Shown here one piece after another: positions 41,763-49,521 of a stretch of DNA of 64,000 nt; positions within the stretch are counted from its first letter, which is position 1; every line of letters starts with the position of its first letter. The translations under genes were made by a program, and so were the position numbers. The stretch covers positions 6,735-70,734 of the forward strand of contig JBEGVV010000086.1 in the NCBI GenBank assembly GCA_041178225.1. The letters are read 5' to 3'. The notes under the pieces were generated by a model. That model had not been told where the DNA came from, did not search any database, and saw only the letters and a list, made by a program, of their open reading frames with translations. The DNA comes from CAIOSQ01 sp041178225 (GTDB taxonomy: Bacteria; Pseudomonadota; Alphaproteobacteria; CACIAM-22H2).

Positions 41763-42379
41763 GGGCGCGCGCGCTTCCTTCGTTCCTGGAGGACGTCGAA
41801 TATGCGCATGAAGTAGCGGAATTCCGCGCTCGACGCATCCGGATCGTCGCGGGAAGCGGCCGAATCGGGGTGGAACCGTCGCGCGAAGGCACGCCGCGCG
41901 GCCTCCAGGACGAAGTCGGGCGCCTCCGGGGAGAGGCCCACCCGCGCATAGAGGGCCGCGGTCGAGTCCCGGCTGGCGTCGTCCCCGGCCGGCTTCGGCG
42001 CGGCAGCGGCCTGGCCGGCCGCGACCTGCGACTTGAGCTGCATGTAGGAACGCTCGAAGTACCGCGATCGCTGCCCCACGACCTGCAGGGTCTCTTCCAG
42101 GCGCGCCATCTGCCCGCGCAGCGCCTCGACGGTCTCCTCGAGCCCGCGCGCGCGCTGCTCGCTTGCCGCGCGGCGCGGATCGACCTGGTCCTGGGCGGGG
42201 CGCGCCTCCGTGGAGCGCTCGCGCAGGGCATCCTCCAGGGTGACGACGCGGTCGCCATCCCTCCTGCGCCAGCGATAGGGCGCGCGCCGCGCCGCCGGCG
42301 CCGGCGCGTCCTGCGCGGCGTCCTGCCGCGAGCCGGCGATCCGCCGACGCAATCGCTCGAGCCATTCAATCCGGATCAA
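41759..42379 (-). CDS. J-domain (DnaJ-like) coiled-coil protein in the flagellar cluster
   Basis: A ~206-residue protein. Residues ~90-130 form a coiled coil (LEETVEALRGQMARLEETLQ). The C-terminal ~65 residues read LYARVGLSPEAPDFVLEAAR and then AFARRFHPDSAAS, a J domain with the essential HPD tripeptide and the helix-II Arg-rich face. No ATG or GTG fits the 5' end; I use a TTG at 42379 (IRIEWLERL follows), so the start is uncertain. It could recruit DnaK to a flagellar substrate. It is divergent from flgB. Confidence 0.6.
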   Translation of the reverse strand: MIRIEWLERLRRRIAGSRQDAAQDAPAPAARRAPYRWRRRDGDRVVTLEDALRERSTEARPAQDQVDPRRAASEQRARGLEETVEALRGQMARLEETLQVVGQRSRYFERSYMQLKSQVAAGQAAAAPKPAGDDASRDSTAALYARVGLSPEAPDFVLEAARRAFARRFHPDSAASRDDPDASSAEFRYFMRIFDVLQERRKRARP

Positions 42380-42426
42380 GGTGCCGGACGCTAGCGGCTC
42401 GGCGGGCGCCCGCGGGGGGCGAGACG

Positions 42427-42440
42427 GGTCCGAAACGGAC
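42427..42440 (+). promoter_or_regulatory. GGTCCGAAACGGAC motif upstream of flgB
   Basis: A copy of the recurrent flagellar motif, here forming the inverted repeat GTCCG-AAA-CGGAC. It lies about 60 bases before the flgB start codon in the divergent region shared with the J-domain gene. No clear sigma-54 site is visible downstream. Confidence 0.42.
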
Positions 42441-42500
42441 GCGAAGCGAGTCCGCCGCGGGGCGCGCGTCCCTATCGTTGCCGCGTGGAATGAGGGACGG

Positions 42501-42893
42501 ATGGCCAACACCTCCAGGCTGCTCGAGGGTGCGATGCGCTGGTGGTCCGCGCGCGGCGGGCTCACCGCGTCCAACGTCGCGCGTGCCGACATCCCCGGCG
42601 AGAAGTCCAGGGACTTCGCGCAGACGCTGGCGGAGCACGTGAACAAGCCCGTCCCGCCCCGGCTGCCGATGGCGTCGACCACGCCCGGGCACCGCGCGGG
42701 TCGGCTTGGCGAGGCGGATCGCGTCGCGAAGGTGGTCGAGGAGCGCGGCACGTCGGTGATCAGCGGCAACGAGATCTCGGTCGAGGAAGAGATGATGAAG
42801 CTCGCCGAGATCTCCGCGCAGCACCAGCTCGCGGCGACGACGTACCGGAAGAACGTGTCTCTCCTGCGCCTCGCGCTGCGCGGAGGCCGCTGA
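42501..42893 (+). CDS. flgB: Flagellar basal-body rod protein FlgB
   Basis: A 130-residue rod protein that starts at ATG after a GAGGGA ribosome-binding site. It has LTASNVARADIPGEKSRDFA (the degenerate NVANANTPGYK rod motif) and the C-terminal helix EEEMMKLAEISAQHQLAATT with YRKNVSLLRLALRGG, typical of FlgB. It is the first gene of flgB-flgC-fliE-fliQ-fliM. Confidence 0.93.
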   Translation: MANTSRLLEGAMRWWSARGGLTASNVARADIPGEKSRDFAQTLAEHVNKPVPPRLPMASTTPGHRAGRLGEADRVAKVVEERGTSVISGNEISVEEEMMKLAEISAQHQLAATTYRKNVSLLRLALRGGR

Positions 42894-43300
42894 TGCGCAT
42901 CCGCGACATATTCGGCCTCTCGGGCTCGGCGATGAAGGCGCAGTCGACGCGCATGCGCGTGATCGCCGAGAACGTCGCGAACGCGGAGACGCTCGACAAC
43001 GGGACGGGCGCGCCCTACCAGCGCAAGCTCACGGTCCTGCAGGCCAAGCTGGCGAACCGCACCGACCTGCGGAGCGTCGAGGTCGGCCGGATCGCGGCGG
43101 ACCGGACGGCGGGCATCAAGAAGCACGAACCCGGGCACCCGAAGGCCGACGAGTTCGGCTACGTGACCTATTCCAACGTCAATCCCATCGTCGAGATGAG
43201 CGACCTGCGCGACGCCGACCGCAGCTACCGCGCCAACATCCAGGTGGTCGACACGGCGAAGCGCCTGTTCCGGAATGCAATCGAACTCATGAAAGGCTGA
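42893..43300 (+). CDS. flgC: Flagellar basal-body rod protein FlgC
   Basis: A 135-residue rod protein. GSAMKAQSTRMRVIAENVAN and AETLDNGTGAPYQRK, the mid-region YVTYSNVNPIVEMSDLRDAD, and the end RSYRANIQVVDTAKRLFRNA are characteristic. Its ATG overlaps the flgB stop (TGATG). Confidence 0.95.
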   Translation: MRIRDIFGLSGSAMKAQSTRMRVIAENVANAETLDNGTGAPYQRKLTVLQAKLANRTDLRSVEVGRIAADRTAGIKKHEPGHPKADEFGYVTYSNVNPIVEMSDLRDADRSYRANIQVVDTAKRLFRNAIELMKG

Positions 43301-43305
43301 AGCAG

Positions 43306-43584
43306 ATGAAGATCGATCCGACCAGGTCGGCGGGCCTGCAGGCCCTGCAGGGCCACGCCTCGTCCGCCAGATCCTTCGACGACGTCCTCAAGTCCACGTA
43401 CCGCGAGGCCGCGCGCGCCGTCTCGGGCGTCGAGGAAGCGAACCGGCAGGTCGCGCTCGGCACCGCGGACGTCGACGCCGTGGCGACCACGGTCGCCGAC
43501 GCCGAGGTGATGCTCGAGACGCTGGTGACGATCAGGGACAAGCTGGTCACCGCCTACAACGACCTCGTCCGCACGCCGGTCTGA
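43306..43584 (+). CDS. fliE: Flagellar hook-basal body protein FliE
   Basis: A 92-residue protein with the FliE helix pair: FDDVLKSTYREAARAVSGVE, NRQVALGTADVDAVATTVAD and AEVMLETLVTIRDKLVTAYN. It is 5 bases after flgC. It joins the MS ring to the rod. Confidence 0.92.
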   Translation: MKIDPTRSAGLQALQGHASSARSFDDVLKSTYREAARAVSGVEEANRQVALGTADVDAVATTVADAEVMLETLVTIRDKLVTAYNDLVRTPV

Positions 43585-43596
43585 CGCGGAGGGGCG

Positions 43597-43884
43597 GTGG
43601 ACGCGATCTCCTTCCTGACGCTCTGCGGCGAGGCGATGCGCGTGACGGCGCTGGTGGCCGGGCCGCCGATCGCCGCGGCGTTCGTCGTGGGCGGCATCGT
43701 CGCCATGCTGCAGGCCGTGACCCAGGTCCAGGAGATGACGATCACCTTCGTGCCGAAGGTCGTCGCGATCGTGGCGGTCATGCTGCTCGCCGGCACGGTC
43801 TCCCTCGAGGCGCTGCAGGCGTTCGGCCTCCGCACGACCGAGCTCGTCAAGGAGTACAGGTATGTCGCCGGCAGACCAGGCTGA
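43597..43884 (+). CDS. fliQ: Flagellar export gate protein FliQ
   Basis: A 95-residue membrane protein with two long helices (residues ~15-40 and ~52-75) separated by QVQEMTITFVPKV, the family signature. It starts with GTG and overlaps fliM by 23 bases. It belongs to the FliPQR export gate; fliP and fliR are not in the window. Confidence 0.92.
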   Translation: MDAISFLTLCGEAMRVTALVAGPPIAAAFVVGGIVAMLQAVTQVQEMTITFVPKVVAIVAVMLLAGTVSLEALQAFGLRTTELVKEYRYVAGRPG

Positions 43885-44845
43885 AGGCGAGGCGGCTCCG
43901 CAGCCGCCTCGTGCCGAGCTGTCGAGCGAGGAGATCTCGGCCCTGCTGGAGAACCGGCCGGCGGAGCCGCTGGGCGGCATCAAGGCCTATATCGAGCGCG
44001 TCGCGCAGGACGCGCAGGCCAGCAATCGCATGCCGATGCTGGAGATCATCCTCGACCGCTTCGTGCGTTCCGTGAACACGACGATGCGGAACTTCACGTC
44101 CGAGAACGTCGACATCTCGATGGACAACGTCACGACGCAGCGATACGACGAATTCCTCACCGCGCTTTCCGTGCCGACGATGATCGCGATGCTCCGCTCC
44201 CAGAAGTGGAGCAACTACGCGCTGGTCGTCGTCGAGGCGCCGCTCACCTACGCGGTGGTGGACGTGCTGCTGGGCGGCCGGCACGGGGGCGACCTGCGCG
44301 GCCTCGAGGGGCGGAGCTTCACGACGATCGAGCGCCGCATGATCGAGCGCGTGGTGCGGACGCTGGTCGCCGACCTGACGGCGGCCTTCGCCGCCATCGG
44401 GGATCCTGCCTTCGCCTTCGACCGGCTGGAGACGAACCCGAAGTTCGTGATGCTCGCGCGCCCGGAGACGCCGACGACGGTCGCGACGTTCCGGTTCTAC
44501 ATGGAGGACCGCGGCGGCAAGTTCATGGTGGCCCTGCCCGCCAACCTCCTCTACCCCGTCAAGGACCAGCTCGCGCAGCCCTTCCTGGGCGAGTCCTCCG
44601 ACAACGACGCGAGCTGGAAGCAGACGCTCGGCGACCAGGTCGGTGCCGCGCCGGTGCGCGTCGACGCGGTGATCGACAAGCTGACGATCTCCCTGGACGA
44701 GGTCCTGGCCTGGCGTCCAGGCTCGCGGCTCGTCCTCAACGCGACCCCGGCGTCGCCGGTCGAGCTCAGGGCGGACAGCCTCACGATCGCGCATGGCGAG
44801 ATGGGGCGCGTCGGCTCGCGGGTCGCGGTGAGGATCCAGTCGTGA
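43862..44845 (+). CDS. fliM: Flagellar motor switch protein FliM
   Basis: A 327-residue switch protein. The N-terminal CheY-binding patch appears as LSSEEISALLEN. The middle domain has MRNFTSENVDISMDNVTTQR and YDEFLTALSVPT, and the C-terminal SPOA domain covers ~255-325 (VRVDAVIDKLTISLDEVL). It overlaps fliQ and is coupled (GTGA) to the next gene. No fliN follows, which is unusual. Confidence 0.95.
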   Translation: MSPADQAEGEAAPQPPRAELSSEEISALLENRPAEPLGGIKAYIERVAQDAQASNRMPMLEIILDRFVRSVNTTMRNFTSENVDISMDNVTTQRYDEFLTALSVPTMIAMLRSQKWSNYALVVVEAPLTYAVVDVLLGGRHGGDLRGLEGRSFTTIERRMIERVVRTLVADLTAAFAAIGDPAFAFDRLETNPKFVMLARPETPTTVATFRFYMEDRGGKFMVALPANLLYPVKDQLAQPFLGESSDNDASWKQTLGDQVGAAPVRVDAVIDKLTISLDEVLAWRPGSRLVLNATPASPVELRADSLTIAHGEMGRVGSRVAVRIQS

Positions 44846-45231
44846 TCGACCTCGCCGACCCCTACACGATCTGGCAGGTGTCGCAGACCGCGCTCGTGGT
44901 GGCGATGCTGGCCGTGATGTGGCGCCTGCACCGCAGGCTCGACTCCCTGCGCGATGCGCGGGAGGAGGCGGCGCGCTGGCTGGAGCAGTTCTCCGGCCTC
45001 GTGTCGCGGACGGAAACACTGCTGCGGCAGGCGAGGCAGCAGGCGCTCGCCTCCCAGCCGCAATCGACCGAGGTGAAGCAAGATGCCGAACAGCAGCAAG
45101 CCGACCGCGCCGCGACAGCGGCAGATCCAGCCGTCGCCGGCGCGCAAGGCCCCGCCCGGAGGAACGGACAGGACGCCTCCGCGGGAGTCCGGATCGCCCG
45201 GCTCGAGGATCTCCTTGGAAAGCTCCGCTAG
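44842..45231 (+). CDS. Membrane-anchored coiled-coil protein next to fliM (DUF6468-like)
   Basis: A 129-residue protein with one N-terminal helix (WQVSQTALVVAMLAVMWRLH) and a charged coiled coil (LRDAREEAARWLEQFSGLVS), then a Gln/Ala-rich stretch and a closing RIARLEDLLGKLR. Proteins of this layout directly after fliM in alphaproteobacteria are, as I recall, annotated DUF6468; not checked. The GTG overlaps the fliM stop. It is probably a motility accessory protein. Confidence 0.68.
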   Translation: MIDLADPYTIWQVSQTALVVAMLAVMWRLHRRLDSLRDAREEAARWLEQFSGLVSRTETLLRQARQQALASQPQSTEVKQDAEQQQADRAATAADPAVAGAQGPARRNGQDASAGVRIARLEDLLGKLR

Positions 45232-45964
45232 GAAGCCCGCGCTGGGACGCGTGATCGTCTCGGCGTTCTCCGCGATCTCGCTGGCGGGCCTGTTCACGCT
45301 GTGGATGGGCGCGCCGCGCGCCGGCACGGCCGAGCCTCCGGCGCAGCGCGCGATCGCCGCGGTGTCGGCGCCTGCGGCGGAACGCCAGGCGTCGGCATGG
45401 CCGCGCCCGGCCACCGACCCACTCGACCTCACGCCGGACCGGATGAGGCTCCTGGAGCAGTCGGGCGACCTCCTGCGCCGCGCGCAGGAGCGCGAGGAAA
45501 AGGTGACGCTGCGCGAGCGGCTTCTCGACGCGGGACGTGCCGAGCTCGAGCGCAAGGTGGCCATGTTCGAGCGCGATGCCGCCGGGAGCCGCGAGAGGCT
45601 GCGCGAGGCCCTCGAGCGCGACCTCGCGGACAGGCGCCAGAAGCTCGAGGAGAAGGAGAAGGAACTCGCCGAGCGTGAAGCCGCCGTGGCGCGCGTGCAG
45701 GACGACATGAAGCGGCAGGTCGGCCAGCAGTTCGACCAGATCGTCAGCTCCTACCTGGGCCTGAAGCCCAAGCGCGCGGCGCGCATCCTCGAGGAGCGTG
45801 GCGCGACCGAGGCGGCGGTGGTCCTGTTCCTGATGCCCGACGACGCGCGCAACCGGATCCTCGGCGAGATGGATCCCGCGATGGTCGCGGGGATCCTCAA
45901 GACGCCGTTCGCCGAGCGCATGCTTCCCGGGCGAGGCGCGGCCAGCGCGCGCCCGCAACCGTGA
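45083..45964 (+). CDS. motE: MotE-like / MgtE_N-domain flagellar motor chaperone
   Basis: A 293-residue protein. A basic N-terminal region precedes a helix at residues ~58-76 (VIVSAFSAISLAGLFTLWMG). A long coiled coil spans ~125-220 (EREEKVTLRERLLDAGRAEL), and the C-terminus has the MgtE-like segment LGLKPKRAARILEERGATEA with FLMPDDARNRILGEMDPAMV. This is the MotE/FlbB layout; MotE stabilises MotC in rhizobia. GAGGTG seven bases before the ATG supports 45083, but it overlaps the previous gene by 149 bases; a GTG at 45251 is an alternative. Confidence 0.72.
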   Translation: MPNSSKPTAPRQRQIQPSPARKAPPGGTDRTPPRESGSPGSRISLESSARKPALGRVIVSAFSAISLAGLFTLWMGAPRAGTAEPPAQRAIAAVSAPAAERQASAWPRPATDPLDLTPDRMRLLEQSGDLLRRAQEREEKVTLRERLLDAGRAELERKVAMFERDAAGSRERLREALERDLADRRQKLEEKEKELAEREAAVARVQDDMKRQVGQQFDQIVSSYLGLKPKRAARILEERGATEAAVVLFLMPDDARNRILGEMDPAMVAGILKTPFAERMLPGRGAASARPQP

Positions 45965-46341
45965 GGGGCGCCGCCATCCTGTCCGTCGCCGCGCTCGCCG
46001 CCGGCGCGGCGGTCGCCCAGACCGCCAGCGCGCCGGACGTGCGCATCGACTACCCGAAGCTGATGATCCGCGTGCCGGCCGGCGGCGCCATGCCGCCCGC
46101 TCTTTCGATCGCGCCGACGGCGTACATTCCGGCCGACAACCTCGAGCGCGCGCAGCGGCTCGAGGGCGAGATCCGCGTCCGGATCTTCGAGGCGGTGGCC
46201 AAGGCCTACCAGGGTCTTCCGCAAGGGGGCGCCGCCGGCCTCGACATCAAGCTGCTCGAGGAGCGCATCTCGGCGGAGATCGCCGAACTCTCCGGCGGCG
46301 GTCCCGTGCGCATCGTCTTCCGCGAATTCGCACTCCGCTAG
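45961..46341 (+). CDS. Hypothetical secreted protein, flagellar operon
   Basis: A 126-residue exported protein with a signal peptide (residues ~1-19). The mature part is short, with APTAYIPADNLERAQRLEGE and a C-terminal EERISAEIAELSGGGPVRIV that faintly recalls the end of FliL. A true FliL lies at 54078, so I do not call it that. The GTG overlaps the stop of the MotE-like gene, so it belongs to the operon. Confidence 0.62.
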   Translation: MRGAAILSVAALAAGAAVAQTASAPDVRIDYPKLMIRVPAGGAMPPALSIAPTAYIPADNLERAQRLEGEIRVRIFEAVAKAYQGLPQGGAAGLDIKLLEERISAEIAELSGGGPVRIVFREFALR

Positions 46342-46361
46342 CCCGACCGGACGCACCAGCA

Positions 46362-46628
46362 ATGGACATCATGTTCTTCCTCGTCGCGGTCGTGATCGGC
46401 GCCGTGATCGCCGTGGTCCTCGCGATCAACATGCGCATGTCCAGCGAGGTGGCGAGGCTGCGATCGGAGGTCGCCGAACTCGATCGCGCGCGTTCCGAGA
46501 TCGCGGGGATGCTCGGCGAGGCCCGCGAGGCGATCGGCGCCGCCGATCGCGACATGAAGAACATGCGCACCGAGTTCCGCGCCGAGATCGACCAGAGGCT
46601 GAAGAGCGCCGCCGGCGGACAGGGGTGA
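46362..46628 (+). CDS. Small membrane coiled-coil protein
   Basis: An 88-residue protein: one N-terminal helix (MDIMFFLVAVVIGAVIAVVL) followed by a coiled coil (SEVARLRSEVAELDRARSEI). It has no known family. It is 20 bases after the preceding gene and ahead of motB, and resembles other small anchored coiled-coil proteins in this cluster (44842, 47997). Confidence 0.6.
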   Translation: MDIMFFLVAVVIGAVIAVVLAINMRMSSEVARLRSEVAELDRARSEIAGMLGEAREAIGAADRDMKNMRTEFRAEIDQRLKSAAGGQG

Positions 46629-46701
46629 CGGGCGGCGGCGATAGCGCCGATCCGGACCTGTCTTCGCGGGGGCGCGATCCGGCGTTCCATAGTTTCGCGC
46701 C

Positions 46702-46923
46702 ATGAACACCGTCGTTCCATCCGGTCCCGGGTCGCGGGGCCGGAACGAACTCGAGACCGCCCAGCGTACCCGCGGGGACACGGGAACCGGCCTCGCGCGG
46801 CGCGGCGGCAGGGGCGTGACCGCCGACACGGGCGCGCCCCAGGCGGCGCTTGCCCGCCGGCTCGAGGACCTGCCGCGCCAGGCGGTCATGCCGCGGGGAT
46901 CCTACGTCGACATCCTTGCCTGA
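46702..46923 (+). CDS. Hypothetical small protein upstream of motB
   Basis: A 73-residue, Arg/Gly-rich soluble protein ending MPRGSYVDILA. It lies 12 bases before motB in the same direction. Codon use is mostly G/C-ended but composition is low-complexity, so it may be a leader or a real small protein. The 73 bases before it contain CCATAGTTTCGCGCC but no firm promoter. Confidence 0.42.
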   Translation: MNTVVPSGPGSRGRNELETAQRTRGDTGTGLARRGGRGVTADTGAPQAALARRLEDLPRQAVMPRGSYVDILA

Positions 46924-46935
46924 GCCGGTGGCCCC

Positions 46936-48000
46936 ATGAGCGAGGAGAAGAAGGACAAGGCGGGCGGCGGCGACATCTTCATCAAGAAGATCAAGAAGGG
47001 CGCCCACGGCGCGCATGGCGGCGTCTGGAAGCTCGCCTACGCCGACTTCGTGACGGCCATGATGGCCTTCTTCCTGCTGATGTGGCTGCTCAACGTGACA
47101 TCGGAGGAGATGAAGTCGGGGCTCGCGCAGTATTTCTCGCCCGACGCCATGTCGAGCTCGTCGAGCGGCAGCGGCGACGTGTTCTTCGGGCTCACCGTCA
47201 CCGTCGAGTCGCCGATGCAGGCCCAGAGCGGCGGCGTCGCGACGATCATCCCGATCCCGGAATCCGTGCGCCAGGGCGATGGCGGTGCGAGCGGCACCGG
47301 CAGGGGCGAGGCGGCGCAGTCGAGCTCCGAGGCCACGCGGCAGGGTGGAACGGCGGAGTCGCAGCAGCAGGGCGCCGACGCCGCGCCGCAGCGCCCCGAG
47401 CCCACGCCGCCGGCGCCCGAGCCGCGCGAGGCGCAGGCGGCGGCCGGCGCCTCGGCGACGCCATCGCCCGATCCCCGGGGCGAGGTGCCTGCCGGGCAGG
47501 CAGCGGGAAACGCGCGCGAGCAGTCCGACGCGCGCGACGTGGCTGCCCTGCAGCAGCGCCTGCTGCAGGCGATGCGCGAGGCGGGCCTGCGCGACGTGAC
47601 ACCCGCCAATCTCAGCGTCTCGGCGCGGCCGGATGGCGTGCTGATCGAGATCATGGACGCGCCTGGCATCGCGATGTTCGAGATCGGCAGCGCCAGGCCG
47701 CAGGAGGAGGCGCGGAAGTTCATCGCGGCGGTGGCGCGCGTCCTGCGCGAGAGGCAGGAGCAGATCGCGGTCTTCGGGCACACCGACGCGCGTCCGTTCC
47801 CGACCGCGAACTACACGAACTGGGAACTCGCCGCCGACCGCGCGAACGCGGCGCGGCGCGTGCTGCTCGATGGCGGGATCCGCGCGGACCGGGTCGTCGA
47901 GGTGAACTCGCGCGCGGACATGCTGCCGCGCAATCCGGCGGATCGCTTCGCGCCGGAGAACCGCCGCATAGAGATCCTGCTCGTCCGGCCGCCGCAATGA
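46936..48000 (+). CDS. motB: Flagellar motor stator protein MotB
   Basis: A 354-residue protein. A basic N-terminus leads into the single helix with the proton-channel Asp (LAYADFVTAMMAFFLLMWLL). A Gln/Ala/Pro-rich linker of ~100 residues follows, then an OmpA-like peptidoglycan-binding domain (~230-350: FGHTDARPFPTANYTNWELA, SADR-like AADRANAARRVLL and ENRRIEILL). It is coupled to the next gene by ATGA. Its partner MotA is encoded 5.2 kb downstream rather than next to it. Confidence 0.93.
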   Translation: MSEEKKDKAGGGDIFIKKIKKGAHGAHGGVWKLAYADFVTAMMAFFLLMWLLNVTSEEMKSGLAQYFSPDAMSSSSSGSGDVFFGLTVTVESPMQAQSGGVATIIPIPESVRQGDGGASGTGRGEAAQSSSEATRQGGTAESQQQGADAAPQRPEPTPPAPEPREAQAAAGASATPSPDPRGEVPAGQAAGNAREQSDARDVAALQQRLLQAMREAGLRDVTPANLSVSARPDGVLIEIMDAPGIAMFEIGSARPQEEARKFIAAVARVLRERQEQIAVFGHTDARPFPTANYTNWELAADRANAARRVLLDGGIRADRVVEVNSRADMLPRNPADRFAPENRRIEILLVRPPQ

Positions 48001-48296
48001 ACGCGCTGCTTTCACCGGGCGCGGGGTTCCTCGTGCTGGCGCTCGGCGGCGCGGGCGCGCTCGTCGTGCTCGTCCTGCACGCGAGGCTCCAGTCCGAGCT
48101 CGAGTCGCTGCTGGCTCGCCAGAGGCAGGCGAGCACGGAACTCCGGAAGATCAGGATCGATGCCGCGGCGGTCCGGACGGAGGCGGAAAAGGTCGCGTCC
48201 AAGCTCACCGTCACGCGCGACTACCTTGGCAGCGAGCTCACCAAGGCGCTGGAGCCGCCGAAGCCCGCGCGCAAGCCCGCGCGCAAGGGAGCCTGA
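47997..48296 (+). CDS. Small membrane coiled-coil protein after motB
   Basis: A 99-residue protein: an N-terminal helix (GFLVLALGGAGALVVLVLHA), then a helical charged region (RLQSELESLLARQRQASTEL) and a Lys/Pro-rich tail. The ATG overlaps the motB stop. Function is unknown; it may attach to the stator or basal body. Confidence 0.62.
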   Translation: MNALLSPGAGFLVLALGGAGALVVLVLHARLQSELESLLARQRQASTELRKIRIDAAAVRTEAEKVASKLTVTRDYLGSELTKALEPPKPARKPARKGA

Positions 48297-48300
48297 CGCG

Positions 48301-49521
48301 ATGCGCATGGCCCTCGCGTTCGCGTTCACGCTCGCCGCGGCTCTCATGCTCGCAGCCATGCCCTCGCGCGTGCACGCGCAGGCAGGCGTCTCGTTCGAGT
48401 CGGCCGTGGCGACCGCGCGGGTGCTCGCCGCGCGCCGGGACGTCGACAACGCGCGCGCCATCATCCGGGCGACGAATGCCTACGCCGCCGGCGGCGGCAC
48501 GTCGCGTTCCCTCCCGGAGGCCCATGCCGCCGCCTTCGAGGCGCTGCTTGCGACGCACGGCGCGGCCTCCGCCGACTGGCTCGCGCGCGACGATGCGCAG
48601 CGCGCCCGCGTCCGCGACGCGCGCGTCGTCCTCGGCGCGGTGCGGAACCCCGGCAAGGCGAAGCCGGAGGCGGTCGCGCGGGCGGTCGGCGACGGCACCT
48701 GCCATCTCCTGCTCGACGCGACCGTGATCCGGCCGGCCGAGGCGCGCCGCGTCGTGGAGTCGGTGCTGGAGGGAGGGTTCGACTTCGCGGACGACCAGAA
48801 GCGCTGCCTCGTGCGCGCGGTCGCCTCGAACCCTGAATTCGCCCACGGTCCCCTGCCGCCTCTCGGCGCGCTCGCGGCCTCGGGGGACGAGGAGACGCTC
48901 GCGCTCCTCGTGCAGTTCGCCGCCGCGCAGGGCAGCTTTCCCAAGGCGCTCGCATTCGCCGCCGAGGCGACGGATGCGGGCCAGAGGGCGCGGTTGCAGG
49001 CCGCCGTGGTGACGATGCGCCAGTTCGCGTCGATAGCCCTGCCCGAGCCCGACCTGCTGCGGGCGCTCTGGACCAACGCCCGGCAGCGGACGGGCGGCGA
49101 GAGGCTTCTCTTCGGCTCCCTCCTCGCTTCGCGCGCGACCGCGGAGTTCTGGATCGCCGAGGCAGGGAACGTCGCGGAATTCGCCGGGCGTGATCCTGCC
49201 GCGCGTGCCGTGGTGGCCCTTGCCGCACGCCGTGCCCTCGCCGGCTCGACGCCGGCCTCGCGGGCCGCGCTCTGGTCGGCGGCTCCGTCGATGCGGCCCT
49301 CCGCGGACTTCCTCGTGGTGCACGCGGCCTTCTCCGACCCTGCCGTCGAGGTCGCCATCCCCCCGGGCACCGATCCCGCGATCGCGCGTGCCATCCGTGT
49401 CGCGCGCGGCGCGGGTGCATCCTTCGGGCGCACCCTCGCCGAGTTCCCCGGCACCGGCGCCGGCGCGCTGGAGGTGGCGGCGCTGGTCGTCTCCGCGATT
49501 GGCGCTGCTCGTGCGGACTGA
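48301..49521 (+). CDS. Hypothetical secreted helical protein, flagellar operon
   Basis: A 406-residue exported protein with a signal peptide ending ...PSRVHAQ. The mature chain is Ala-rich and helical (ATARVLAARRDVDNARAIIR), suggestive of an alpha-solenoid or TPR-like repeat, but no repeat consensus is clear. Two Cys (GTCHLLLD and DQKRCLVR) could pair. It is between the 47997 and 49511 genes, the latter overlapping its end, so the three look like one unit. No family is recognised. Confidence 0.66.
   Translation: MRMALAFAFTLAAALMLAAMPSRVHAQAGVSFESAVATARVLAARRDVDNARAIIRATNAYAAGGGTSRSLPEAHAAAFEALLATHGAASADWLARDDAQRARVRDARVVLGAVRNPGKAKPEAVARAVGDGTCHLLLDATVIRPAEARRVVESVLEGGFDFADDQKRCLVRAVASNPEFAHGPLPPLGALAASGDEETLALLVQFAAAQGSFPKALAFAAEATDAGQRARLQAAVVTMRQFASIALPEPDLLRALWTNARQRTGGERLLFGSLLASRATAEFWIAEAGNVAEFAGRDPAARAVVALAARRALAGSTPASRAALWSAAPSMRPSADFLVVHAAFSDPAVEVAIPPGTDPAIARAIRVARGAGASFGRTLAEFPGTGAGALEVAALVVSAIGAARAD

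Noticed and set aside
45961..46341. Possible second FliL
   Set aside because: Only the last ~20 residues look alike and the N-terminal membrane anchor is replaced by a signal peptide; a genuine FliL is at 54078.
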